From NCBI GenBank assembly GCA_023131975.1, contig JAGLYV010000080.1:1-36595 (forward strand): a stretch of DNA of 36,595 nucleotides. The letters are read 5' to 3'. The stretch comes from Candidatus Krumholzibacteriia bacterium. GTDB lineage: Bacteria > Krumholzibacteriota > Krumholzibacteriia > Krumholzibacteriales > Krumholzibacteriaceae. Shown in pieces: positions 14,891 to 23,055 of the stretch; position 1 is the stretch's first letter, and each line of letters begins with the position of its first letter. The translations under genes and the position numbers were made by a program. The notes beneath the pieces are model-generated. The model saw only the letters and a program-made list of their open reading frames with translations, made no database searches and had not been told where the DNA came from.

Positions 14891-16174
14891 CTAGTCCTTT
14901 TTGATCCGCACATTCCCGTTGATAGTCCTGATCTTTATCGTATGTTCTCCGCCATCGACTTCGCCGGTGCCGTAGATATATTTCCTCTTCTGCCCCCATC
15001 GCCTCTTCCATTTCTCTGTCTCTTCTATCTGGATAGGAAAATCGGAGATGATCTCGCATTTTTTGCGGCAATTCTTCGTGTATGCTATCTCGACATCGAA
15101 ATCTATCGAAAGTCCGTCGGGAAGAATGATCTCTACATCCCCACCCATCGATTTGATCCGGACATCCCTTTTGCCTTCGGCAGGATCACCGACCATTCTC
15201 ACCGTCACATCGCCACCCATCGTCGTTGCCACGACCCAACCATCTATGCTGTGGATCTCGATGTCCCCACCCATCGTCTTTGCTTTGACATACTCGCCGG
15301 CACTCTCAACAGTGATGTCTCCGCCCATAGTATGCGCGTCGACGCCCTTCGGAGCCTCATCGATATCGATGTCGCCACCCATCGTACTCACTTTGACCTT
15401 TTTGGCCCGCTTCACATCGACATCTCCACCCAGGGTCCTGGCCTTTATCTCTTTGCCTTCATAATCGAGGTTCAGGTCTCCACCCAGAGTCGAGATGCTG
15501 ATCTCGTCATCATCTTCCCGTTTCGATCTCCTGGTGGACTTCCTCTTTTTTACGCCGTCATAAGTAACGTCTCCGCCCATCGTGCTGCCCCTGAGATTTC
15601 CCACAACGTCATTGATCCTCACGTCACCGCCGTACGTCTTTACCTTTCCATCCAGTTCGGAATCACTGATCCTGATGTCCCCACCCATCGTCGTCACGTT
15701 CGCCTCTCCGATCAAACGGCTGAACTCGATATCCCCACCCATAGTCTTTCCGCTGATCTTTCCCTCGACTTTCTCGATCTCTATGTCGCCGCCCATAGTA
15801 TCGAACTTTATGTCCATCTTCGAGGGTACCTTTAAATAAACTTTTGTGTCGACTCTCGCCCGGCGAAACTTCCTGTCGAAGCGGAGACGTATCCTGAGCC
15901 CGGACCTGGTCCTGTCGAACTCGTGCTCCACGTCTTCCATATTGCGCCCACTGATGACGATCTCTACTTCCACATCGTCTCTGTCAGAACCGACGACGAC
16001 GATGTCGCCGCCTGTCTCGATGTCGAGTTCGATCAGATCTCCCGGTTTGAGATCGAATTCCTCGGTAATGACTTTCTCTTTGTAGGTTCTTCTTTTCGAT
16101 GCGGCTGAGAGGTCGGCCGACATCAGCAGTCCGACCAATAATACAAATAACGTCAAAACAATGATCTTTTTCAT
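14891..16174 (-). CDS. secreted DUF4097-like beta-solenoid protein with 18-residue GGD repeats
   Basis: 427 residues with a signal peptide (MKKIIVLTLFVLLVGLLMSA...) and a DUF4097/adhesin-like character. From residue 126 the motif T-M-G-G-D-[IV] recurs twelve times, with the first G at 128, 146, 164, 182, 200, 231, 249, 266, 284, 302, 320 and 344, i.e. almost always every 18 residues. A charged 13-residue insert (around 209-224) breaks the period after the fifth copy. This is the expected pattern of a right-handed beta-solenoid with one repeat per coil. A TGGD sits earlier at 54-57 and a TINGN at the end. AAGGAG is 9 nt before the ATG. It is divergent from nadE. Likely exported; partner and function unknown. 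Confidence 0.8.
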   Translation of the reverse strand: MKKIIVLTLFVLLVGLLMSADLSAASKRRTYKEKVITEEFDLKPGDLIELDIETGGDIVVVGSDRDDVEVEIVISGRNMEDVEHEFDRTRSGLRIRLRFDRKFRRARVDTKVYLKVPSKMDIKFDTMGGDIEIEKVEGKISGKTMGGDIEFSRLIGEANVTTMGGDIRISDSELDGKVKTYGGDVRINDVVGNLRGSTMGGDVTYDGVKKRKSTRRSKREDDDEISISTLGGDLNLDYEGKEIKARTLGGDVDVKRAKKVKVSTMGGDIDIDEAPKGVDAHTMGGDITVESAGEYVKAKTMGGDIEIHSIDGWVVATTMGGDVTVRMVGDPAEGKRDVRIKSMGGDVEIILPDGLSIDFDVEIAYTKNCRKKCEIISDFPIQIEETEKWKRRWGQKRKYIYGTGEVDGGEHTIKIRTINGNVRIKKD

Positions 16175-16319
16175 TTCGGCTTCTCCTTCGGTAATCGGTA
16201 TACACTGAATACGCTTTTACACTCTTTTTGTTTCAGCTTTTCCATCCCTCCTGTTATTGTTAATAGTGAAGCCGTTGAGCGGCCTTCCGGCTGAAAGAAA
16301 ACAGGATGGAGAAGTTGGA

Positions 16320-18086
16320 ATGAACAGGAAGATCCGAGTGGAGCTTGCCCAGGCAAACCCGGTAGTAGGCGACCTTGAAGGAAATGCCGCTATGATGGAA
16401 GCCTGGATAGCCGAAGCAAAGGCCAGGGGAGTCGATCTCCTCGCGTTTCCAGAACTTTCCATATGCGGTTACCCCACAGAAGACCTGCTCCTGAAACCGT
16501 CATTTCTCGAAGACTGCGAAAAGGCCCTCGTCCGGGTAGCGAAACTTGCCAAAGGAATAATCGTCATAGCCGGCGCTCCCGAATCGCCCGGAAAGGGTAC
16601 GGGGCCACTTTACAATACCGCCGCCATACTCTCGAATGGAAAAATAGCGGCCAGGTACAGAAAGATCCATCTGCCGAATTATGGTGTATTCGACGAAAAA
16701 CGATATTTCACTGCCGGCACAAAGCCCCTTGTCCTGAGAATCGGCGACATATCGATCGGTGTCAGTATCTGTGAGGACGTCTGGGTCGACGACGGCCCGA
16801 CCGGAACGCAGGTCAGCGAGGGAGGGGCCGATCTTATCGTGAACATCTCCGCCTCACCCTATAGCAGGGGCAAATGCCGTGAGCGGGAAAAACTTATGCG
16901 TAAACGGGCGAAGGAACACAGCGTCCACCTCTGCTATGTCAATCTTATCGGGGGGCAGGACGAACTGGTCTTCGACGGCAGCAGTGTAATATGCTCTCCC
17001 GAAGGAAAAACGATTGCGAGAGGACGGCCGTTCGGTGAAGAATCGATCGTTGCGGACATACCGGTCCACCATGGCCACAAGCCCTCCTCCAGGCAAAGAA
17101 AAGTCGCGAATAGAGGCTCCGGCAATACTGCCACGACTATTGAAGGTTCGGTCGATTTTGCCGATCTTCCCCCTTTCAGGGACCGGAGAAAAACCGCTCC
17201 GAAAAGGCTCTCGCCGACTATGGCGGAACACCTGGCCCCATCGGAAGAGATCTATGAAGCTCTCGTGACGGGCACCCGGGATTATGTCGAGAAAAATGGA
17301 TTCAGGGGAGTGGTCCTCGGCCTCAGTGGTGGTATCGATTCGGCGTTGACCGCGGCTGTCGCCGTAGATGCCCTCGGCCCCGACAGGGTCAAGGGAGTGA
17401 CCATGCCCTCTGGTTACACCTCAAGCGCGACCCTCAACGACGCGAAGAAACTGGCGACGAATCTGGGCATCTCCCTTTATGAACTTCCGATAGGCACGGT
17501 ATACGATTCATACCTTTCCCTTCTTGGAGGGATTATCCCGAAGGGACCCATCAGTATCACGGAAGAAAACATCCAGGCCAGGATAAGAGGCAACCTTCTG
17601 ATGGCATTTTCCAACCACTTCGGATGGCTCGTCCTTACCACCGGAAACAAGAGCGAGATCGCCGTGGGATATTGCACCCTTTACGGTGATATGGCCGGCG
17701 GATTCGCCGTTCTGAAAGACGTTCCGAAGACCCTCGTCTTTACATTGAGCCGCTACCGGAACAGGGTCGCCGGCAAGGCGTTGATCCCGTCATCGACAAT
17801 TAGAAGAAAACCTTCCGCGGAGCTGCGCCCGGACCAGTGCGACCAGGATTCCCTCCCCCCTTACGACATGCTGGACCGTATCATCGAACTCTACGTCGAG
17901 CATGACATGTCACTCAGACAGATAGTGGCGGATGGCATCAAACGCAAAACCGCGCTGGACGTTATACGCATGATAGACAGAAACGAATACAAGCGCAGAC
18001 AGGGACCACCGGGAATCAAGATCACCCCAAAGGCCTTCGGTCGCGACCGCAGGCTTCCCATCACCAACAGATACAGGAATCGCTGA
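16320..18086 (+). CDS. nadE: glutamine-dependent NAD+ synthetase
   Basis: ATP-dependent amidation of nicotinic acid adenine dinucleotide to NAD+, using glutamine. 588 residues from the ATG at 16320, which has GGAG 9-10 nt upstream; an earlier in-frame ATG at 16257 lacks support. The N-terminal glutaminase domain (nitrilase fold, about 1-280) has the triad E45 (FPELSICGYP), K115 (YRKIHLPNYG) and C151 (VSICEDVW). The C-terminal synthetase domain (about 305-588) has the PP-loop LSGGIDSA at 335-342, TTGNKSEIAVGY and the IPSSTIRRKPSAEL...PPYDMLD segment. It is the two-domain form in which ammonia is channelled between sites. It is convergent with glgC, only 19 nt apart. Confidence 0.96.
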   Translation: MNRKIRVELAQANPVVGDLEGNAAMMEAWIAEAKARGVDLLAFPELSICGYPTEDLLLKPSFLEDCEKALVRVAKLAKGIIVIAGAPESPGKGTGPLYNTAAILSNGKIAARYRKIHLPNYGVFDEKRYFTAGTKPLVLRIGDISIGVSICEDVWVDDGPTGTQVSEGGADLIVNISASPYSRGKCREREKLMRKRAKEHSVHLCYVNLIGGQDELVFDGSSVICSPEGKTIARGRPFGEESIVADIPVHHGHKPSSRQRKVANRGSGNTATTIEGSVDFADLPPFRDRRKTAPKRLSPTMAEHLAPSEEIYEALVTGTRDYVEKNGFRGVVLGLSGGIDSALTAAVAVDALGPDRVKGVTMPSGYTSSATLNDAKKLATNLGISLYELPIGTVYDSYLSLLGGIIPKGPISITEENIQARIRGNLLMAFSNHFGWLVLTTGNKSEIAVGYCTLYGDMAGGFAVLKDVPKTLVFTLSRYRNRVAGKALIPSSTIRRKPSAELRPDQCDQDSLPPYDMLDRIIELYVEHDMSLRQIVADGIKRKTALDVIRMIDRNEYKRRQGPPGIKITPKAFGRDRRLPITNRYRNR

Positions 18087-18105
18087 ATCAGATTTTCGTC
18101 TGGAA

Positions 18106-19380
18106 TTAAAACTTCGTGCCGTCCTTTATGACGGTCCCTTTCGGAATGACGATGATCCCGTCTCTTACATATATCCTGCCATCTGGATCGTCGTGGTTGC
18201 GGTATTTCTTTATATTCCTGAGAACGACTTTTCGTCCGATCCTTACATTCGTGTCGATTATCGCCCTGCGGATGAATGTGCCCGGCCCGATACCCATGCG
18301 GGGCTTGTTCTTTGAGGCTGCTCCGGGGGGGTCGTACGCGTCCGCGCCCATGACCAGCGAATTCTCTATGGTCGCTCCCGCCCCTATGACCGAACGCAGG
18401 CCGATGATCGATTTTTTTATTACAGCCCTGTCGATTATACACCCCGCGTTCAGGACAGAACGCGAGACATCGCCCCGGTTGACTTTCGATCCCGGCAAAA
18501 ATCTCGGATGGGTGTACAGGGGGAAACTCGCGTCGAAAAGGTTGAATTTCGGCTCGATGGAGATGAGATCCATGTGTGCGTCGTAAAAAGATTTGATCGT
18601 CCCGATATCCTCCCAGTACCCGTTGTAGAGATAAGCTCCAACCTTTCCGGCATCGAGAGCCTGCGGGATGAGCTGTTTGGCAAAATCTATTATGTCCGGA
18701 TTGTCCTGCAGTACTTTTTTCAGAACATCCAGCTTGAAGAGATAGATTCCCATCGACCCGAGATACGGCCTTCGTCTGGCCTCTGCCGCGCTCAACCCGA
18801 GGCCCCTCGTGTCTGTCTTCATCTTGAGCAGGTTCGCGCCCCGGGGCTTCTCTCTGAACTCTGTGATCCACCCACCATCATCGGCCCTGAGTATGCCGAA
18901 TGCAGGGGCCCGCGAAGCATTGACCGGACTTACGGCGATACTTATATCGGCATCTCTCTCCCTGTGAGCCCTGGCGAATTCCCGGTAATCCATTCTGTAA
19001 AGATGATCGCCCGACAGGATGAGGACATCCCTGGAAGGCCCCCCGCTGAGATGCGGAATAGCCCGTCTCACCGCGTCAGCCGTCCCCTGAAACCATCCGG
19101 TCGAGACCAGTGTCTGTTCGGCGGCCAGGATCTCGACAAATCCACTGCTGAACGTGTCGAAACGGTAGGTCCTGGAAATATGCTGGTTAAGCGAAGCTGA
19201 GTTGAACTGAGTCAGTACATATATCCGCTCTATTTCCGAGTTTATACAGTTACTCACCGGAACGTCTATCAACCTGTAATTCCCCGCAAGCGGTACGGCC
19301 GGCTTCGACCGGGACCTTGTCAGCGGAAACAGCCTCGTTCCTCTACCTCCACCAAGGATTATCGCGGTGATCTCTTCCAA
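18106..19380 (-). CDS. glgC: glucose-1-phosphate adenylyltransferase (ADP-glucose pyrophosphorylase)
   Basis: Makes ADP-glucose for glycogen synthesis. The N-terminal nucleotidyltransferase domain has [35 protein letters not shown] and [12 protein letters not shown]; the substrate block is FREKPRG; the C-terminal left-handed beta helix has [17 protein letters not shown]. The wording is of the cyanobacterial/plant-like type. The start is proposed as TTG at 19380 (424 residues): GGAGAG lies 8 nt upstream and the protein then begins just before the nucleotide-binding loop. A TTG at 19431 would add a PGPGPGP leader read from GC-rich spacer DNA and is less likely. The gene lies next to nadE (convergent) and downstream of the M16 peptidases on the same strand only in position, not obviously in operon. 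Confidence 0.94.
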   Translation of the reverse strand: MEEITAIILGGGRGTRLFPLTRSRSKPAVPLAGNYRLIDVPVSNCINSEIERIYVLTQFNSASLNQHISRTYRFDTFSSGFVEILAAEQTLVSTGWFQGTADAVRRAIPHLSGGPSRDVLILSGDHLYRMDYREFARAHRERDADISIAVSPVNASRAPAFGILRADDGGWITEFREKPRGANLLKMKTDTRGLGLSAAEARRRPYLGSMGIYLFKLDVLKKVLQDNPDIIDFAKQLIPQALDAGKVGAYLYNGYWEDIGTIKSFYDAHMDLISIEPKFNLFDASFPLYTHPRFLPGSKVNRGDVSRSVLNAGCIIDRAVIKKSIIGLRSVIGAGATIENSLVMGADAYDPPGAASKNKPRMGIGPGTFIRRAIIDTNVRIGRKVVLRNIKKYRNHDDPDGRIYVRDGIIVIPKGTVIKDGTKF

Positions 19381-19485
19381 AACTTTTTCTCTCCGTCCGG
19401 GTGGGCCGGGGCCGGGCCCCGGTCCATCCAAAAATCATCCAGTGATCCGCCAGCCCGGAAAGTAACCGGACCATGGCAGCTTATT

Positions 19486-20901
19486 CTACTTCAGTTCTAT
19501 CTCGTTGACTTCCCCAAACTCTGAAAGGGGACGGTCGAACTGATCCTTGTCACCGACGACGAGGATAGTCAGCTTGTCCATATCGAGATATTTGAGGGCC
19601 GCGGCCTTTATGTCTTCGACAGTCAACGCGGCGTACCTGGCCATATCTTCTTCAGGAGTATTCAACGGCCTTCCCTGGAACTGCAGGTTGATCAACCTCC
19701 GCACCATTCCGGCCTTTGAGTCATAGTCGAAGATCTGGCTGTTGAGAAACGAATCGACAGCTTTCCTGAGTTCCTCTTCCGTAGGCCCGTCTGTCTTCAT
19801 CCTCTCGATCTGGTCCAGGATCACCTGGAGAGCCCTGCTGTACTCGCCCGCTGAAGTCTGGGCGAAGGCACTGAAGACTCCGACCGCGAATGGATCGGAA
19901 CTGTACCTCGACCTTGCCGAGTAGGCGAGTCCTCTCTTCTCACGGACCTCTGTCGTTATCCAGGAGGTAAACGATCCCCCGCCAAGGATAAAGTTCATGA
20001 TCGTGACCGCGCACTTGTCGGGATTCTTCGAGTTGATTCCGAGATGCCCCAGGTTTATATAAGCCTGGCTGATATCCTTGTAGATATAGTTCACGGTCGG
20101 ATCGGGACTGCCGCCAGTCTCCGGAACCTTCGGGATATTCACTTCGCCCTGCTCCCATCCGGTGAACGCCTCACTTATCAGCTTTTCGATCTCAGGTTTG
20201 GTGACATCACCACTGATACCGATAATGGCATTGTTCGGAACGAACCAGGTGTCGTGAAAAGATACAATATCATCCCTGGTCACTGACGATACCGATGCCT
20301 CTCCCGTCTCCCAGCTGTACGGATGGTCCCCGTACAACAGTTTGTTGAACTCCCTGTTGACGATGTCCCCCGGCTGGTCGTTCTTCCTTCGTATGTCCTC
20401 GAGCATATCGTCTTTCTTCTTCTGTATCTTTTCCTCCGGGAAGGAGGGATTGGTAACAACGTCGGCGAGTATGCCCAGAACGTTTTCCAGATCTTTCTTC
20501 ATGCAGTTGACAAAAACGCTCGTACTGAGGTTTCCCCCGAAGAACTCGACCTGCGCGGGCAGGAATTCGAGCTCGTCGTTCAGCTTGTCTGCCGGCCAGC
20601 TCTCGCTGCCTCCGTTGCGCATGACCCAACGGGCCAGTTCGTTCAGTCCGAATTTTTCCTTTTCGGGAAAATAGGTCTTGAAAAGGATCACAATATTTAC
20701 CGTGGGAATCTCGTGGTCCTCGATCATGAAACCCTTCATCCCGTTAGGAAAGGAAATATCCATCACCTCGGGAACCTTGACTTCGAGGTCGGGATACTTG
20801 AGTTTGCTCGGGTGCTTTCTTCCTGCCGTCAACGGCGCCGCGAGCATAACGGCAAGGACTGTCACAAGGACAGGAATGAGGATCTTTCTTTTCATCGTCA
20901 T
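19486..20901 (-). CDS. M16 peptidase homologue lacking the zinc motif (non-catalytic partner)
   Basis: 471 residues with a signal peptide, so periplasmic or outer. It has the two-lobed M16 fold, including the C-lobe EKRGLAYSARSRY substrate-binding segment, but where active members read GLAHLLEH it has GLNELARW: the two His and the Glu are E88, W92 and R91. This is the arrangement of a non-catalytic alpha-type subunit, as in mitochondrial processing peptidase or bacterial M16 heterodimers. It starts 15 nt after the active M16 gene, so the two are an operon and probably form one peptidase. GGAAAGGAAAG lies before the ATG; the third codon is also ATG and could be the real start. Confidence 0.9.
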   Translation of the reverse strand: MTMKRKILIPVLVTVLAVMLAAPLTAGRKHPSKLKYPDLEVKVPEVMDISFPNGMKGFMIEDHEIPTVNIVILFKTYFPEKEKFGLNELARWVMRNGGSESWPADKLNDELEFLPAQVEFFGGNLSTSVFVNCMKKDLENVLGILADVVTNPSFPEEKIQKKKDDMLEDIRRKNDQPGDIVNREFNKLLYGDHPYSWETGEASVSSVTRDDIVSFHDTWFVPNNAIIGISGDVTKPEIEKLISEAFTGWEQGEVNIPKVPETGGSPDPTVNYIYKDISQAYINLGHLGINSKNPDKCAVTIMNFILGGGSFTSWITTEVREKRGLAYSARSRYSSDPFAVGVFSAFAQTSAGEYSRALQVILDQIERMKTDGPTEEELRKAVDSFLNSQIFDYDSKAGMVRRLINLQFQGRPLNTPEEDMARYAALTVEDIKAAALKYLDMDKLTILVVGDKDQFDRPLSEFGEVNEIELK

Positions 20902-20916
20902 CTTTCCTTTCCGGTC

Positions 20917-22812
20917 TTATTCCTTGACCGCGCCAGACGCCTTTACGCGTTCCCAGAGCTCCATCATATATTCCTTCGCTTCGGCTTCCGACCTCATGCT
21001 CTGGAATTTCTGTATGATCTCCATCTGTTCGTCCTGCGGCAGGCCCATGAGCCATGCCTTGATGGCTTCCTGGTCGACTTCATCCCCCACTTCCTCCCCT
21101 TCTTCTCCCTCTTCCTTTTCGATCTTCACTCTCCAACCGACCGTCCGGTTGCTCTCAATAAGGTATTTTTCCGCTACCGTCATCAGGTCCTCGGCGGTGA
21201 CTTCCTTCACCATATCATACATCCGGAACATCGCGCGCCAGTCTCCAAGAAAGATCTCGCCCGTAAGCACGGTAAACGCGATACCGAGATTCGATCCGAG
21301 CTGCTGGACCTTCTGCGTTTCGAGCTGGTTTAAGATCCGCTGCAGCTCCCTGTCGGTCACCGGCTCGGTCTTGAGCCTTTCGATCTCTTCGTAGATCGCG
21401 GCCTCGACTTCCTCAAGCGTGTGAGGATGCCTGGGCTCGGCGGTGAACATCAGGAGGTTGTCGTATCTCTCGCCCGGCCCCGTGTATACTCTTACGGGAT
21501 CCGCCGTGAGTTTCTGTTCCTCGAATATCGACTTGTACAGCCTTGAGGTCCGGCCACCGGCCAGCACGCTGGTCATGACGTCGAATACTAACGATTCCGG
21601 GTCGGGATGGATCGGCTTGTGATAACCGATCATCAGTTTCGGATTGGCATCGTGTTCGATTATGAGTCGTCTTTCGCCCTTCTGCTCCGGTTCCCTCGTC
21701 TCCAGGGGAGGCGGCGGGTCCTGGGCCGGGACCGATTCAAAATATTTCTCAGCCATTTTCCTGACGGTCTTTACATCCACATCGCCGACTACAATGGCGG
21801 TCGCGTTGTTCGGAGCGTAGAACGTCTTGTGATATTCGGCGAGTTCCTTCCTGTCGATCGTCTGGATATCACTCATCCAGCCGAGGACGGGCCACTTGTA
21901 GGGACAGGCGGTGAACGCCACCGAGTTGAACGCCTCATCGAGCACATCGTCGGGATCGTTGTCGGCCAGCCGCCGCTCTTCCATGACGACGTCTCTTTCG
22001 ATCCAGAACTCCCTGAAAATGGCAGAATCCATACGGTCGGATTCCATCGTCATCCAGAGTTCGAGCCTGTTTGATGGCAGATAGACGAAGTAGACGGTAA
22101 AATCATAGGAAGTCCCCGCGTTGAGCATGCGGGATCCATTGTTCATATATGTCTCCCACAATTCGTTGTTCACAACGAACCGGGAGCGCTGCTCGTCCGT
22201 CAGCCTTACGATCTCTCCCCATGCCTGCTCGTATTCCAGGTACATCTCGAGATAATCGACACCGTCTCTCTCAAGGAGGTATTTTCTCGAGGTAAGCTCT
22301 TCGGGAAGGCTCTCCATCGCCCGGATCTTCTCTACCAGAACAATATTCTGTGTATATTTGTTGGTCCCGGCTTTCTCTGTCTCCTCATCGGAAAAACCTG
22401 TGATGATGGTCTCGCGAAACTCCTTGAACGCTTCGAACCGCCATTCCCCCATCTGCCTGCGAAGAACGATAGTCTTCTCGCCAAGCTCATCGGTTTTCTC
22501 TATATATGGGATCTCTTTCTTATAATTGGTCGTTCCCATCATCTTCGTGCCTTTGAACATCATGTGCTCGAGAAGATGGGATATCCCCGTCACGTTGGGC
22601 CATTCATTCGCCGACCCCACGTTGAATACTATAGCGCAGAACGCCACCGGGGCTTCATGCCTCTCGACGACCAGGAATTTCATCCCGTTGTCGAGTTTGA
22701 ACTCGTTGACCTTTTCCTCCAGCGTCTGGCACTGACCCCCTGGCTGAACCAGCAGAATGGTGAACAAGATCACCAGGGCCGACAGGAAAAGACTCCTTCC
22801 TTTTCTGAGCAT
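20917..22812 (-). CDS. M16 family zinc peptidase, active subunit with large insertion
   Basis: 631 residues with an N-terminal signal peptide. The inverted zinc motif is HLLEH at 79-83, in GISHLLEHMMFKGT. The third ligand is expected in VVMEERR (E278/E279), about 195 residues later instead of the usual 75: an insertion of about 120 residues, charged and helical, lies between (about 95-225). The C-lobe carries TSRLYKSIFEEQKLT instead of the standard RGLAY motif, which its partner does have. The last 65 residues are a charged tail (EEGEEGEEVGDE, then helices). With the downstream non-catalytic M16 gene it probably forms a periplasmic peptidase for small or unfolded peptides. AGGAGGAAGGATG-like sequence precedes the start. 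Confidence 0.92.
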   Translation of the reverse strand: MLRKGRSLFLSALVILFTILLVQPGGQCQTLEEKVNEFKLDNGMKFLVVERHEAPVAFCAIVFNVGSANEWPNVTGISHLLEHMMFKGTKMMGTTNYKKEIPYIEKTDELGEKTIVLRRQMGEWRFEAFKEFRETIITGFSDEETEKAGTNKYTQNIVLVEKIRAMESLPEELTSRKYLLERDGVDYLEMYLEYEQAWGEIVRLTDEQRSRFVVNNELWETYMNNGSRMLNAGTSYDFTVYFVYLPSNRLELWMTMESDRMDSAIFREFWIERDVVMEERRLADNDPDDVLDEAFNSVAFTACPYKWPVLGWMSDIQTIDRKELAEYHKTFYAPNNATAIVVGDVDVKTVRKMAEKYFESVPAQDPPPPLETREPEQKGERRLIIEHDANPKLMIGYHKPIHPDPESLVFDVMTSVLAGGRTSRLYKSIFEEQKLTADPVRVYTGPGERYDNLLMFTAEPRHPHTLEEVEAAIYEEIERLKTEPVTDRELQRILNQLETQKVQQLGSNLGIAFTVLTGEIFLGDWRAMFRMYDMVKEVTAEDLMTVAEKYLIESNRTVGWRVKIEKEEGEEGEEVGDEVDQEAIKAWLMGLPQDEQMEIIQKFQSMRSEAEAKEYMMELWERVKASGAVKE

Positions 22813-23055
22813 CCTTCCTCCTTCCAGGAATACCTTGCCATGTCTTTCGTATTATCGCCGGACCGAATCAGAGTGCCGACGCAGGGGGAGATTCTATCAG
22901 GCAGTTCCCGGTCTTTCAAGCAAAATGCTCGACCCCCGGGCCGGGCACGGGATATCGCCCGATAGCAGCCTAATCAGCTTGATTGGACCGCATCTCTGTG
23001 CTAACTTCAACGGGCTTAATGAGACCCGGGTATCGGAAGGACTTTCCTGGAAGGG

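Noticed and set aside
14837-15835. Long plus-strand frame opposite the GGD-repeat gene
   Set aside because: It is the antisense reading of a highly repetitive gene; repeats keep all frames open. The minus-strand product has a signal peptide and coherent motifs.
19381-19431. PGPGPGP-rich N-terminal extension of GlgC
   Set aside because: It reads GC-rich spacer; the TTG at 19380 has a good Shine-Dalgarno and starts the protein at the conserved domain.
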